From the NCBI GenBank assembly GCA_022702705.1, contig CM040421.1, positions 62,370,197 to 62,434,196 of the forward strand: a stretch of 64,000 nt of DNA, given 5' to 3'. Of the stretch, positions 36,011-46,945 are shown one piece after another. Each line of letters starts with the position of its first letter. Positions within the stretch are counted from its first letter, which is position 1. This DNA comes from Papilionanthe hookeriana x Papilionanthe teres. Its lineage: Eukaryota; Streptophyta; Magnoliopsida; Asparagales; Orchidaceae. Below the pieces are notes generated by a model that saw only the letters and a list, made by a program, of their open reading frames with translations, had not been told where the DNA came from and searched no databases. Both the position numbers and the translations under genes were made by a program.

Positions 36011-37759
36011 AACATCACCTAAGACATAAAGAACTCAAAAATAAATCTAAGATAACTTGAACACTATTCCAAACTTAAATCATTAATTTGAACTTAAATT
36101 TGAATCACAAACCATTTGAACACCAATTTACCCTCAAGAGCTTTAGTTATCATAACTCCTAAACAGAATATAAAATGAAATGTTACTTCACTTATAGGAT
36201 ATTCAAATGTCCTAGTTCACTGAGCAAGTTAACAAAAATTGAAAACCTCGGACGATCGATTCACTTACACAATTAAATTCATTTGGACTTAAAACAATCC
36301 TAAGAATATTGAAAAGATGTTTAAGATTCTTCTTAAGCACTTCCTCAATATGATAGGATATTTATAAGAACAATTGAACTTAGTTGTTCTTTGATGAAGA
36401 AAATCGTCTTCAAACCAAAAACACAAAGAACCTAGACGTCATAGGAAATGACTAGCTATAGGATTAGGAATTTGGTAGAAAACCATAACCCTTTCCCTTA
36501 GCTTTACCTAGGAATTTGCTTAAATATTCTAACTGTGTTTTAAGTGCAGCTTGGGATGACGGGAAGACCCTCCAGGTACGCTTTTATTTTATTGCGATTT
36601 ACTTTACGGCAATTTATTTAATTGCATCGCACTTATTTTTCTTGCATGATAAACAACAGTTGCATGAAAACCTACACCTTTAGGACGAGAAACCAAAACC
36701 GAAACCCATAACTAAATTAAAAGACACTACAAGATAAAATTCACCTCACAACATTTCAAAATATAAGACAACTCAAAATTTAATCACAAACAGAACACAA
36801 AACTACAATTACAACTAAATTAAAACGTCTTGTTGAATGATCGGGAATACCTCGGATGATGTAACCTACGTGTTGCTAACGGGATTTCCCACGGTCCAAA
36901 TAAAAGTGTGGAACTCATTCAGTTGAGTTTAGCAAATTCATCTGGACTAAGTGAATCCGATAAAAATAATGATGCCGGAAGGATGGAACCGTGGGATCTT
37001 AACCGGTGTTGTTATAATCAACTTTAAGATTTGTTTTAATTAAAACACAAAAAACACTTGGAAATTAAGACTTCTCTAAACCAAAACACTTTTCTCATCC
37101 CCCGATTTATGATTTCTAAAACTAAACCTCTGCAACAACAAGGAGCTCGGAGCATGGTGGGCGACACGGCCATCGTCGTCGACAGAAACTTGAACCTACT
37201 TCAAGAAAACTTTCCTAGAATTAAACAACAAAGCCATAGGACTTTGAGGTAGTTTCACTAGTGCAACATAAATCCTCAACTCTTCGTTAGGCATTTGCAT
37301 TGCAAATTAAGCCCTAATCGGTTTTAGGATTCCGAGGTAGTCGTTCGATACGACATAAACCCTCACATCTTCCAGGCTATTTGTATGATTCTATCATATA
37401 AATATAAGCCCTAATTAATTAAAATTGGCAAGATTAAAACATTAAATAAACATTAGGACTTTCCTAAATCCAAGCCAAACAATAGGGTAGTCGGGAAATT
37501 ATCAAAGTTCACTTCGAATCCGTAATTTCTCCTACTTTTCTTCCTTTGAATTCCCAAAATAAAATGCTCCAAACTTGATACATTCCCTATTGAGATTTCC
37601 AAAATTCAATTCTTTGAAAACTTAAACTTTGAAATTCTTGAGAGCGAGAATTATTGATTATTATCGAGAGTTTTCTTAGGTGATTCCTGTCACTTAAGAT
37701 GTAATTAACTATAGGGGCTTGCCCTTATAGGGAATTTTAAAGAACCTGAGTAATATAAA

Positions 37760-37789
37760 CCCTGCTTAATTCATTTATATTAAGCAGGG
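37760..37789. other. Hairpin near the 3' end of the 5' LTR
   Basis: CCCTGCTTAAT, an 8-base loop TCATTTAT, then ATTAAGCAGGG: perfect 11-base arms. In the 3' LTR (57709-57738) the arms read CCCCGCTTAAT and ATTAAGCGGGG, changed on both sides yet still paired. Confidence 0.65.
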
Positions 37790-38120
37790 GAATTTGTCGG
37801 CTTATAAAATTGGTTCGCAGACCAAACGGATGTCACAAACCTTTCTAGTTTATCTAATCGAGCCCCATTATCAAACAGTGTGTCTATTCTTCGGGATAGA
37901 TACACGGTTTGTGGTGCGGTGCTCGTTTATGTAAACTATTCGGGATGTGAGATCAGTTTGATTTCATATCTTAAAATCTTCAAATTTAAAAATTATTTTC
38001 AAAATCAAATACTACTTTTCAAATTATTTATTTAAATTAAATTAAGAATTCGCCGACAATTTCTGTAGGCGACCTCTTTTCAAAACAAAACACATAACCT
38101 AAAAATATGCCGACAACTTC

Positions 38121-38139
38121 TGGCGACTCCGCTGGGGAC
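38121..38139 (+). promoter_or_regulatory. Primer binding site, tRNA-Arg type
   Basis: TGGCGACTCCGCTGGGGAC starts five bases after the LTR end (ACTTC spacer). The TGGCGACTCC...CTGGGGA form is, from memory, the primer site of Ogre elements, complementary to the 3' end of a plant tRNA-Arg. The tRNA assignment is recalled and not checked. Confidence 0.7.
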
Positions 38140-38645
38140 AATTCCTCTCTCCATTCTAATCAGACAATTCTGCTTTCAAAAATCGGTAGTGCATCCATGT
38201 CCCTTATGGATCAAACTACCCTTCTTTCCGTTGGGATACTATGTTCATTTCTACCTTGAACAAGTATAACCAACATTCTCTCGTATTTAGGAGCCACTTG
38301 TTTAGACACCCCTAAACGAGAGAGGTTCCGAGATCCTTTTACCTCATTTCCGAGGTGGGGTGGACCCCCAATAAGTGTTAGTTTAGGAGTGATCCTTCGA
38401 GTCGAGAAGTCTTGCTTAAGACTCTCTTTTCCTTTCCAACTCCGATTCGGATTCCTTACCTTCTCTACACCTTTGAACACTCCGTTCTAAATAAACAAAC
38501 TCTCTAATAAGTGATTCTTTTAATAAGTGATTCCTTCTTATAAATACATGAACATGAATGAGTTCGGACTCTTTTCAATTCCTTTCTTTTCGTCCTAAAG
38601 AAAAGAAGCATAACTTGGGACTGACAACCGAATCTACCTCGCGAA
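38140..38645 (+). other. Untranslated leader of the element
   Basis: About 500 bases between the primer site and ORF1, with no supported gene on plus. The minus-strand frame at 38211-38480 has no recognisable feature. Confidence 0.5.
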
Positions 38646-39908
38646 ATGGAAGCCCGAAGCCGATTTTCTCTTTCACCAATGGATCGGACCTCGGCTGTCT
38701 ATAAGGATGAGCTGCCCGACAATGGAATCATCCGATTTGGACAAGGATTTGAAAACACGAACGTGAAGATCACCGACGTCTCCCTCTTTGCATCGATGAA
38801 CAAGGTATACGAAGGCCGAGGAGCCGTCGCTGAGTTCGACCTTAGGTCGACCCGAGAATTCCCTCCTCCGCAAAGGATCCCGACTAAGAGGAGTACCGAT
38901 GTCCATAGAAGGACCGTTATCTCTACCCCACCGGTCTAGTTGTTTCGCACCTACCCCGACCTTTGCCAAATCAAAGGGAAAGAAATCCGGAATTATGATG
39001 GACACGTTACCGTGGAGGGTACGGATCTTCTGTAAGATCTTACGTTTTCGAAATCGGGTCCGAGTTCGAAGATTCCGTCATCGACAAAGACCCGAAGAAG
39101 AAACGAAATAGAAGGATCGCTAAAGAAGCCAGAGCTGCTGAGATTGCTTTCCTAGAGGAAATTCCGGAACCTGCAGAATATACACTGTTGCTCGAATACA
39201 TACCACTCTTGGGAGGAAGCGGGTTTCATCCCCTCTCCGCCGCAGAAGATGAAGAAAATATTCGCAAGATTCTTTGCCACATTACCACGACCCGTATATT
39301 ACAACGATAGCCGCAAGAAAAGAACTAGAACTACGCCGTTTGCTCGATTGTAAACTTTGGTAGAAAAGTTGGCAAGGAAGGAAAAGCTGCCCCGTATCGG
39401 AAATTCTACGAAGGATAGGGCGGGTGCCGGTCGAATCCCGTCTTGGGCCCCGAGTAGAACCCGCCATCATGACGGAAAAGCCAAGTAAAAGAATGAAGGC
39501 TAGTCCGCCCGTTGTCGTCTCGGGATTACGGATTAGGGAGGATACCACCTTCCGAGCATTTGGCCGACGGACCATGCGGTCCTAGACCTCTCGCCGTTAG
39601 AAGGATGGTACGGCGTCCCACTGCTTGGGCGGTTGAGATTGAAACGAGCGGCCGAGAAAGAAAGTCTCGCCGGGAGACTTGAATGCGAAGAAAGTGCTAC
39701 CGCGATGAAGGGGACTCGTGAGAAGGGGACCCGGCGGCTATCGCACGACAACCACGAAGACACACGGAAAGCCCCGCTAGAAGATGCCATGGAAAAGTTG
39801 AGAACCGATATCCGACGATTGGCAAAAGAAAGAGAAGAAAAGTTCGGAGACGAGATCGATTCATCGGAATTCATGGACGACGAATACGCGAGAAATCAAC
39901 ATGGTTGA
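38646..39908 (+). CDS. ORF1, unknown function, upstream of gag (frame broken)
   Basis: The ATG at 38646 opens a frame (MEARSRFSLSPMDRTSAVYK...) that reaches a TAG at 38937-38939 but continues in the same frame with FRTYPDLCQIKGKEIRNYDG and a basic EDSVIDKDPKKKRNRR section. After one or more frameshifts the last part (39633-39908) is charged and probably helical (DAMEKLRTDIRRLAKEREEK, then an acidic end). Its TGA (39906-39908) overlaps the gag ATG at 39901. Ogre elements characteristically have an ORF1 of unknown function in this place. I recognise no catalytic motif. Expected length about 420 residues if the frame were whole. Confidence 0.6.
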
Positions 39909-41600
39909 GACACGAGCTTCATCGGCTTCGCAAGGTGCTCCTGCAGCCGCGCAAAGAGAGGAGCCAGAACTGATGAGAAGGCAGCTTCAGGAAAAAGACG
40001 ACACGATCGCTCAAATGGCGAAAAGGATGGAAGAAATGGCCGTAGCTCTAGCCACTCTCCAGAGTCAAGTACAACCACATAGAGAAACACCCCCGGAAGT
40101 CATTCACATTGTAGACGGAGGAAAGGAGATTACATCCGTCAACGGGGATGATCAATTAAAGAAGGATGCAACACAAAGTATGATTCCTGAAAAGGATATC
40201 AAGAACTTGGTGGAACAGCAGAGTGCGAGAAGCCTTAGCACAATCGAAGAGCGGGATATCCATTCGGACGGGTAGACCTTACCCGGAAGAATTCGACGCT
40301 GTCCAATACCCGAAAGGCTTCGTACCACCTCTGTTCAAGACCTTCGACGGAGCCAGGAACCCCGACGGCATGTGGCACACTTTCGTGCCGGTTGTTGCAA
40401 TGCCGGCGGGAGCGATGCATTACTCTTCCGACGAGTTCGTCGGCGGTCCGTCGGGAATCGCCTTCGGCGGTATGCGGAATTACCAAATGGTTCGGTGAAG
40501 ACATTCTCGAGCTAGAGAACCTCTTCATCGAGCGATTCGCGGAGCTCGGCACCACATCACTATAGGTGATTTAGTGGTAGAGAAACAAAAGCCGAATGAA
40601 ACTTTGGTGGATTACATACTCCGATGGAGGAACTTAAGCATGAAGTGTGAACCACAACTGCAAGAACAACATGCGATCGGCATTTTACTAAAAAGCATCC
40701 ATGGCCCGATAGCACTTCTCCTCGAGGGATTTACTATTAAGACTTTTGAGAAGTTGTTAAGCAAGGCCGGAAGCTTGCAAGAGGAGGCGAAAGCAATTAA
40801 GTTTCACCGATAAAACGGATAAACAAAAGCACTGTAAAGACTTTTGAAAAGAAATCCGGGATCGTTGCAACGAATTGACAAAGGCGAAGCAGCCGATGCA
40901 AATACCACCGAACGGCCGCAGCAACCACAACAGAATTACCGGCAACCCGGCCCGGCTATCGGTCATCTCCGCGGTATGAACAACCGCCTCGTCCGCAACG
41001 TACATTAAGAGAGCTTTTGAGCGAGAGAATATCCGTTCAAGAATGAAGCGATACCGAAAATGTTCCGTAGTCCGATGAAAACTCCAGATTTCCAGTGCTG
41101 CGAGCCTAAAAGACCGAGAGGAAGTCAACAAGAAAGGTGATCCCAACTTTTGCCCTTACCACCGGATGCTTGGGCACAAAATAGAAGATTGCATTACCTT
41201 GAAAAGTTGGCTCGATGACAACCTTCGGAAAGGGAATATAACAATCCCGAAGGAGTACATGAAGGAACCCCGGAAAGGAGGTTCCGTCGATGTTGTCTCG
41301 ACCGATCCCATCATTCGATAGATCCCTATACGACCGACGATGGATGGACTACCGCTTGGACGAGGTCTTCGAAAAGATTTTAGACGGCATCCAAACCGCT
41401 TCGGTGCGAGCTTCAATTCGAGTTTGAAACACAGTTAAGCCGGTACTTATCACTTGCGATAGAAGAACCACCTCGACGGGAGACGATTGAAGAAAAGAAG
41501 AAAATCGATGAAGAAGAGAAGACCGAGACACCTAAGGCTAGACTAGGGGCTGCTTATCCTAGGATAGTTGTTTCCGATTCGGGGAGAAATCCCTCGAACC
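39901..41600 (+). CDS. gag (capsid/nucleocapsid region), frame broken
   Basis: Starts MVETRASSASQG, a common start for plant gypsy gag. A coiled-coil-like stretch follows (LMRRQLQEKDDTIAQMAKRM, about residues 24-60). The capsid core appears in two more frames: the YPKGFVPPLFKTFDG motif (about 40310-40350) and the NETLVDYILRWRNLSMKC...GILLKSIHGP section (40590-40710), typical of the Tat gag. A zinc-knuckle-like CPYHRMLGHKIEDC (C-x2-H-x4-H-x4-C, 41151-41192) marks the nucleocapsid end. At least three frame changes occur, around 40260, 40500-40570 and 40810. Gag would form the virus-like particle in the cytoplasm that packages the element RNA. Confidence 0.78.
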
Positions 41601-42089
41601 TCCGACTCTGTATGATTATCACGCTCACTTCGGTGGGATCATATAATGATAAGGGTGATGGCGTTGGCTACGTTTTGACTGTTTCTAACAATTACGTAAC
41701 TAACGGTAATCCGGATATTGATTTCGATACCAACGACAATTCTCAAATCATACACGATCTCGACAAGCAAAATAACGAAGAAGACATCCATCAAGGAGGC
41801 TACGAGAGTTCAACAAGCAATGAATCTATCTGCGAGTTTCGAGGAGCTCCAGTCACGATATAGTTAGAGCCTTCAGACTCTGAAGCTAATCCGGAAGAGC
41901 CTGTCATTCCGATTCAAGAAGAGACACCGGCGAGCTCAACAATAGATTCAGAAGAAATTACAGAAGTCAACTTAAGGAGTGGAAAAGTTCTACCTCCGAG
42001 AATGGGTCCAAAAGACAAAGGAAAGCAGGTGGTTGTTCAGGAAGAACCAACCCCGGCGGAAGAAATACCCATTCGAGAAGAAGCGAGAG

Positions 42090-42790
42090 ACACATGAAAA
42101 TAAAGTGGACTACAACGTGCTAGCCCATCTTAGGAAACTACCGACAAGCCGAGCATCTACGACGCTCTCATCTTATCAAAAGAGATGAGAGAAGCTCTGA
42201 TCAAGGCCTTACTTGATCCGGAAATTTGCTTAGCTCAAATGGCCGGAGAGTCCTTAGATGAGGTTTGCTCGTTAAAGGAACAGCGAGGTGTCACCTTCAC
42301 GGACAACGACCTACTACTTGGGACAGCAGACCACAACCGACCGTTGTACATTTCAGTTACAATTGGGAAGTTTACACTCTCCAGAGTATTGGTGGATCCA
42401 GGAGCATCAATCAATATAATGAATCTTCGAACGCTAGCATACTTGGAAATTGATGCCCGCGAGCTCGAAGCGGACAAAATGTTATTAAGAGGATTCGACC
42501 GGAAAGGAGAAAGAGCCCTCGGATCGATAACGCTAGCGATGAAGACCGGTGACTTAGCAAAGACAACCGCGAAATTTCACATAATTGATTCGAAACGTCA
42601 TTCAACGCTCTCTTGGGCCGACCATGGATACATGAAAACGGGATGGTACCATCATCTCTACATCGGTGCATCGAATACTACGATGGAGGGGAACGGTGCA
42701 TCAAAGGTGACTTACGACCATTCTCCGTACATGAAATTGGAATCCACGAGGATGCGGCTTATTATGCACCACCGAAGAAAACGATCTTCT
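42090..42790 (+). CDS. Retropepsin-like protease domain
   Basis: The section DYNVLAHLRKLP leads into a frame (42185-42604) with the aspartic protease core LYISVTIGKFTLSRVLVDPG. The catalytic Asp codon is 42395-42397 in a D-P-G triplet. A frameshift near 42605 then places the conserved GRPW motif (42616-42627) and HENGMVPSSLHRC section in the next frame. These are the usual two ends of the Tat protease region. The enzyme would cleave the Gag-Pol polyprotein and would act as a dimer. As printed the domain is split over two frames. Confidence 0.8.
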
Positions 42791-43605
42791 CCGGAGATAC
42801 CATAACAAATGAAGCAAAGAAAGTTCGGGACAACAAAGAACACGAAGTTCTAGTCCAACGATCACTCACCACTCCCTTCCGGCGAGATGGTGAAGGTTTC
42901 TCCACAACTCGCATCCGAGGTCGAGGCCGGGGACGAGGTCGTGGTAGAGACGTTAGGATGATTGGACGAGAGGAAACCAACCATCAATGTCGATTGGGAA
43001 GATACTTCGAAGAAGAAAAAGAAATCAAACAAGAAGCGAGCGACAATAAGTCGGAAGAAGCCGCAATTCGAATCCCTCTCGAAGATGAGAAGAATGAAGA
43101 ATACAAATCGATGTACGAGAAGATTAACCACTATGTACATACTATGACCCTAACCCCGATCCATTCTAATAAGATCGAGGGTATGGTGGTCGAAGAGGTA
43201 CGTAGCGGTGGTGCAAAACCAATCAAATTCTACCGTGGTGCTTCTTCCTCCAAAACTGAAAATAATGTACAACTCGAAGATGCTACTTCATCAGAATTAA
43301 TGGAATTACCTTTTGAGTGGTACTCTCCCTGTGTTCAAAATTTAATTCAGCATGGTTTCTTACCTAGACAATGGACAAAAGGTCAATCACAACGTTTTGA
43401 AAATTTATGGAATAACTCCGGTCGTCCACCCAATTCGAAGCATGGTCTCGGATTCGGCACAGTAGGATCAGTTGATGATGCTGAATTTTGCTTGGTTGTC
43501 ACTTGCGAATCTAATGAAAACTGCATGGAAACTACGGACGAACTCGAAGATTTACAAATTGGAGATGCTCCACGGAATTCGAAGAAGAAATCGAATCTAC
43601 GATAG
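42613..43605 (+). CDS. Protease C-terminus and protease-RT linker
   Basis: A 330-codon frame without ATG start (it begins in TTG) carries the end of the protease domain, then a linker with an Arg-Gly tract (RGRGRGRGRGRD, about 42917-42955), an acidic and Lys-rich stretch, and a tail with ELPFEWYSPCVQNLIQHGFL. The Arg-Gly tract resembles RNA-binding RGG-type sequences; this is inference. In Ogre elements an intron is known between protease and RT. Here the stretch is open nearly throughout, so it may be translated. Confidence 0.6.
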   Translation: MGRPWIHENGMVPSSLHRCIEYYDGGERCIKGDLRPFSVHEIGIHEDAAYYAPPKKTIFSGDTITNEAKKVRDNKEHEVLVQRSLTTPFRRDGEGFSTTRIRGRGRGRGRGRDVRMIGREETNHQCRLGRYFEEEKEIKQEASDNKSEEAAIRIPLEDEKNEEYKSMYEKINHYVHTMTLTPIHSNKIEGMVVEEVRSGGAKPIKFYRGASSSKTENNVQLEDATSSELMELPFEWYSPCVQNLIQHGFLPRQWTKGQSQRFENLWNNSGRPPNSKHGLGFGTVGSVDDAEFCLVVTCESNENCMETTDELEDLQIGDAPRNSKKKSNLR

Positions 43606-43704
43606 ATGAGTTAACGGAAGTTAACTTAGGTACTAGCGAAGAGCCTGAGACCTACCTTTGTTAGCTCCTTACTCGATAAAGAAGACTCGAAGAAATAATC
43701 AAGT

Positions 43705-44690
43705 TATTAATGGAATTTAAAGACTGTTTTGCTTGGAAGTACGATGAGATGCCGGGATTAGCTCCGGAGGTCGCGATCCATAAGCTAGGAGTGGATCCTA
43801 CTTCGTCCCGTCGGACAGAGGTCCCGGAAGAATGCGTCTAGAAATCGAGCAACAAGTCATAGTCGAAGTTAAAAAGCTAATAGACGCTAAATTTGTCCGT
43901 GAAGAACAATACCCGACTTGGTTAGCCAACGTGGTACCGGTCGGGAAGAAGAATGGTCGGATCGGAATTTGTGTGGATTTCGGAGATTTAAACAAGGCAT
44001 GTCCGAAAGATGAATTCCCTCTACCGATCCCGGAATTAATGATCGACATTGCTTCGACACATGAAATATTCTCATTCATGGATGGATCTTCGAGGATACA
44101 ACCGGATAAAAATGGCTCCGAGAAGATGAAAAGCTTACGGCATTCGAACGCCGATCGGAGTATTTTCTTTACACGGTGATGCCATTCGGATTGAAGAACA
44201 CGGGAGCGACCTACCAAAGAGCAATGACAAGAATTTTTGATGATCTCATCCATAATCAAGTCGAATGCTACGTGGACGATGTGGTCATCAAAAGCAAAGT
44301 AAAGGACAATCACTTGTATGATTTGAGAATTGTTTTCGAACGATTAAGACAATTTAACCTTAAGATGAATCCCTTAAAATGCGCCTTCGGCGTCACCTCC
44401 GGGAAATTCTTAGGATTCGTTATCCGACATCGTGGAATTGAAATCGACCGGAGAAGATTAAAAGCTATCTTAGAAATGCCGCCTCCCAAAACCTTAAAAC
44501 AACTACGATCTTTTCAAGGGAAGGCGGCATATCTTCGACGCTTTATCTCGAACTTGTCGAGTAGGTGTCGGCCTTTCTCGGCACTAGTTAAAAAGGACGC
44601 CAAATTTATTTGGGAAGAGAAATGCCGGAAGGGCCTTCGAGGACATTAAGCAATATTTAATGACACCTCCTGTCTTAGCGGCCCCGAGTC
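43705..44690 (+). CDS. Reverse transcriptase domain (frame broken)
   Basis: Motifs in order: EFKDCFAWKYDEMPGLAPE at the N-terminal edge, VGKKNGRIGICVDFGDLNKA (fingers), FSFMDG before a frameshift at 44091, MPFGLKNTGATYQRAM, the catalytic YVDD at 44269-44280, LGFVIRHRGIEIDRRR, and the connection FQGKAAYLRRFISNLS. Two Asp of YVDD and the upstream Asp of FMDG supply the three metal ligands. Frame changes near 43835, 44091-44150 and 44625 coincide with positions where CAG would be expected. The enzyme copies element RNA into DNA inside the particle, primed at 38121. Confidence 0.88.
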
Positions 44691-45100
44691 TCGGAGTAGA
44701 CCGCTAATACTTTATACCGCGGCTTTAGACGACTCTCTCGGAGCCCTGTTAGCCGGAGTCGATGATGAGGGTAAAGAAAATGCTCTTTATTACTTAAGCC
44801 GTCGTTTACTGCCGACGGAAATAAGGTATCCCGCAATTGAAAAGCATTGTTTGGCCCTGATCTTCGCCGCTCAAAAGCTCAGGCATTACATGCTTTCTCA
44901 TAAGGTCAACTTGATCTCGAAGTTTAATCCATTGCGATACTTGATGACTCGTCCAACGCTTTCCGGCAGACTTTCCGGATGGTCGATGATATTATTGCAA
45001 TTCGATATAACTTTCGTGCCTCTTCGTGCCGTAAAGGGACAAGTCTTAGCGGACTTCCTCGCAGAGCACACCCTTTGCGGCGGAATCTCCTCTCGATGAC
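44690..45100 (+). CDS. Gypsy-type RNase H domain
   Basis: Follows RT directly. The frame around 44710-44900 reads DDSLGALLAGVDDEG, ALYYLSRRLLPTEIRYPAIE and KHCLALIFAAQKLRHYM, the usual order of the gypsy RNase H, ending LADFLAEH near 45070. It degrades the RNA strand of the hybrid. In Tat elements this domain is generally regarded as degenerate next to the second RNase H that follows. Confidence 0.75.
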
Positions 45101-45124
45101 GATCCGCCGGATGAACAAATAATG

Positions 45125-45600
45125 AACCTAGAAGACCTTGATGATCGACGTTGGGAATTATATTTCGACGGAGCATCTTCGGCGCACAAAGAATTGCAAG
45201 TGATAGTGCCGGTAAGGCGGGAATCGGACTAATCTTTATAACACCGGAGCGGGGGATGTTAAGATACTCCTACCACTTGACGGAACCGTGTACGAACAAC
45301 GAAGCGGAATACGAAGCCCTCATAACGGGATCTGGAATTAACCATTCAAATGGGGATAACGAGACATCAACATCTACGGGGATTCACGGTTAATCATTCG
45401 ACGGATCGCCGGACGATACGAATTTTAAAACCAAGACTCGAGCAATACTTCCAGGTATGCCATACGAGTTGTTGGAACAGATTCCGAATGTGACGATCTA
45501 CAAAATTCCCAGAAGAAAACGCTTTAGCGGATGCGCTAGCTCGTCTCGCAAAAGAATTTGCTCGTTTGCAAGATGAATCGGTGGAAGTGTCGATTCACGG
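45125..45600 (+). CDS. Second, archaeal-type RNase H domain
   Basis: WELYFDGASS (about 45150-45180) supplies the first Asp, GIGLIFITPERG the following strand, NNEAEYEALITG (about 45295-45330) the Glu, and ADALARLAKEF (about 45530-45560) the terminal Asp. This extra RNase H is diagnostic of the Tat lineage and distinguishes it from most gypsy elements. The middle is frame-shifted (about 45345-45520), where the DSLL-type third acidic motif should lie. Confidence 0.75.
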
Positions 45601-45679
45601 ACGTCGGGTCCTATCACGACTCGACATAGACACGATACACGAATCGAGAAAGGAAAAAGGATCGGTTGCAACGGTGACG

Positions 45680-46945
45680 GAAAACACGGAAGATTGGCGA
45701 CGGCCATTGATATATTACCTACAAACGGGAAAGCTACCGGACGATAGGTCGCTGGCCCATCGGATCAAGAAAAGAACTGCGTCCTACGCATTAATAAACA
45801 ACACGTTATACGGAAGGTCTTTTGATCGAATGTGGCTAAGGTGCCTGGCGGATCCGAGGCCCGTGAAATTGTTAAAGAGGTACATTCGGGACTACGTGGC
45901 GCTCACCGGTCGGGTCCAAAGATGAAAATGAAAATTAAAAGACTAGGGTACTACCGGCCCTCGATGATGACCGATCGCATGAAAATCGCCGAGAGCGTCA
46001 CCGATGCCAGAGTGCACGGAGTGGTTCTACACCGACCTCCAAATGTGCTACATCAGACAATTGCGTCGTGGCCATTTGAATGTTGGGGCATGGATATAGT
46101 GGGTCCGATAGAACCACCATCTTCAAAAGGACATCGCTTCATTCTTGCGGCTACGGATTACTTTTCCAAGTGGGCGAGCGAGTTCCACTCGGAGAAGTGA
46201 AAGCACACCACGTGCTTACAATTTTTCGAGAACCAAGTTGTCTACCGTTTCGGAGTGCCGCGCGAGATCATCTCGGATAATGGGTCGGCATTCGAAGCAC
46301 ACAAATCAACAATTTTGTCGGGAGACACGGAATCGATCGGCGATATTCAACAATTTACTACCCAAGAGCAAACGGCCTGGTCGAGGCTTTTAATAAAACT
46401 CTCGTTCAAATTTTAAAGAAAACTTTGGACGATAATAAGAGAAATTGGCACGAGAAGTTGTTAGAAGCCTTATGGGCCTACCGGACAACCTTCAGAACTC
46501 CTACGCAAGCTACACCTTACGCTCTGGTGTATGGGTCCGAGGCGATGTTACCTTTAGAGGTTCGGCTTCCTTCACTCGGAATTGCGGTTGCAAATAAAAT
46601 CACAACGAAGAGAACGCCAAATTACGACTCGAAGAATTAGAGAGCACGGAAGGGAAAAGACTTGCGGCGCAACGGAATTTAGAACCGTACCAAGCTAAGA
46701 TGGTTCGAAGCTCATGACGAGCCGGTCCGCCCAAGAACCTTCGAAGTTGGTGATTTAGTTCTCGTTCTCGAAAGACCTATTCTTGCACACCGCAAGATAG
46801 GAGGAAAATTTGAACCCACTTGGGAAGGACCGTTTGTGGTTGAAGCGGTATACTCGGGAGGTTCTTACCAGCTAGTGAATTGCGGGGAGAACGACATATG
46901 CTTCCGATCAATGGACGATACTTGAAAAAGTACTACGCTACCTGA
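45680..46945 (+). CDS. Integrase (zinc-binding, DDE core, GPY/F-like tail), frame broken
   Basis: DWRRPLIYYLQTGKLP and KRTASYALINNTLYGRSFD open the domain. The HHCC region begins VHSGLRGAH, but its two Cys are not visible as printed (the sequence reads DRMKIAES and DARVHG). The catalytic core shows MDIVGP (Asp codon 46093-46095), SDNGSAF (Asp codon 46275-46277) and the frame GLVEAFNKTLVQ (Glu near 46383), completing DDE. The tail has TPYALVYGSEAMLPLEV and, near 46790-46880, KFEPTWEGPFVVEAVYSGGS, a GPY/F-like module. Frame changes occur near 45830, 46195, 46255 and 46640. It would insert the element DNA into chromosomes with 5-bp duplications, as seen at three LTRs in this window. Confidence 0.85.

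Larger units (their letters stand above)
30713..38115 (+). repeat. 5' LTR (about 7.4 kb)
   Basis: It is collinear with the 3' LTR from ttgacctcatt (30715) to tatgccgaca (38115). Its first two bases are CT where the 3' LTR has the canonical TG. Contents in order: terminal hairpin (30717-30737), G-poor section (31200-32480), TATA-like box (33081-33088), GC-rich patch (33410-33890) with a splice-donor-like site at 33515 and a hairpin at 33600, AT-rich half with a pentanucleotide array (35690-36010), a conserved block (about 37696-37745) and an 11-base-arm hairpin (37760-37789). No gene: frames in 32348-33892 are LTR sequence. Confidence 0.93.

Noticed and set aside
38121..38139. tRNA-like word considered as a tRNA gene
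   Set aside because: Only the 3'-end complement is present, five bases after the LTR, so it is a primer binding site.
43798..44313. 171-codon minus-strand frame over the RT
   Set aside because: It is antisense to clear RT motifs including YVDD.
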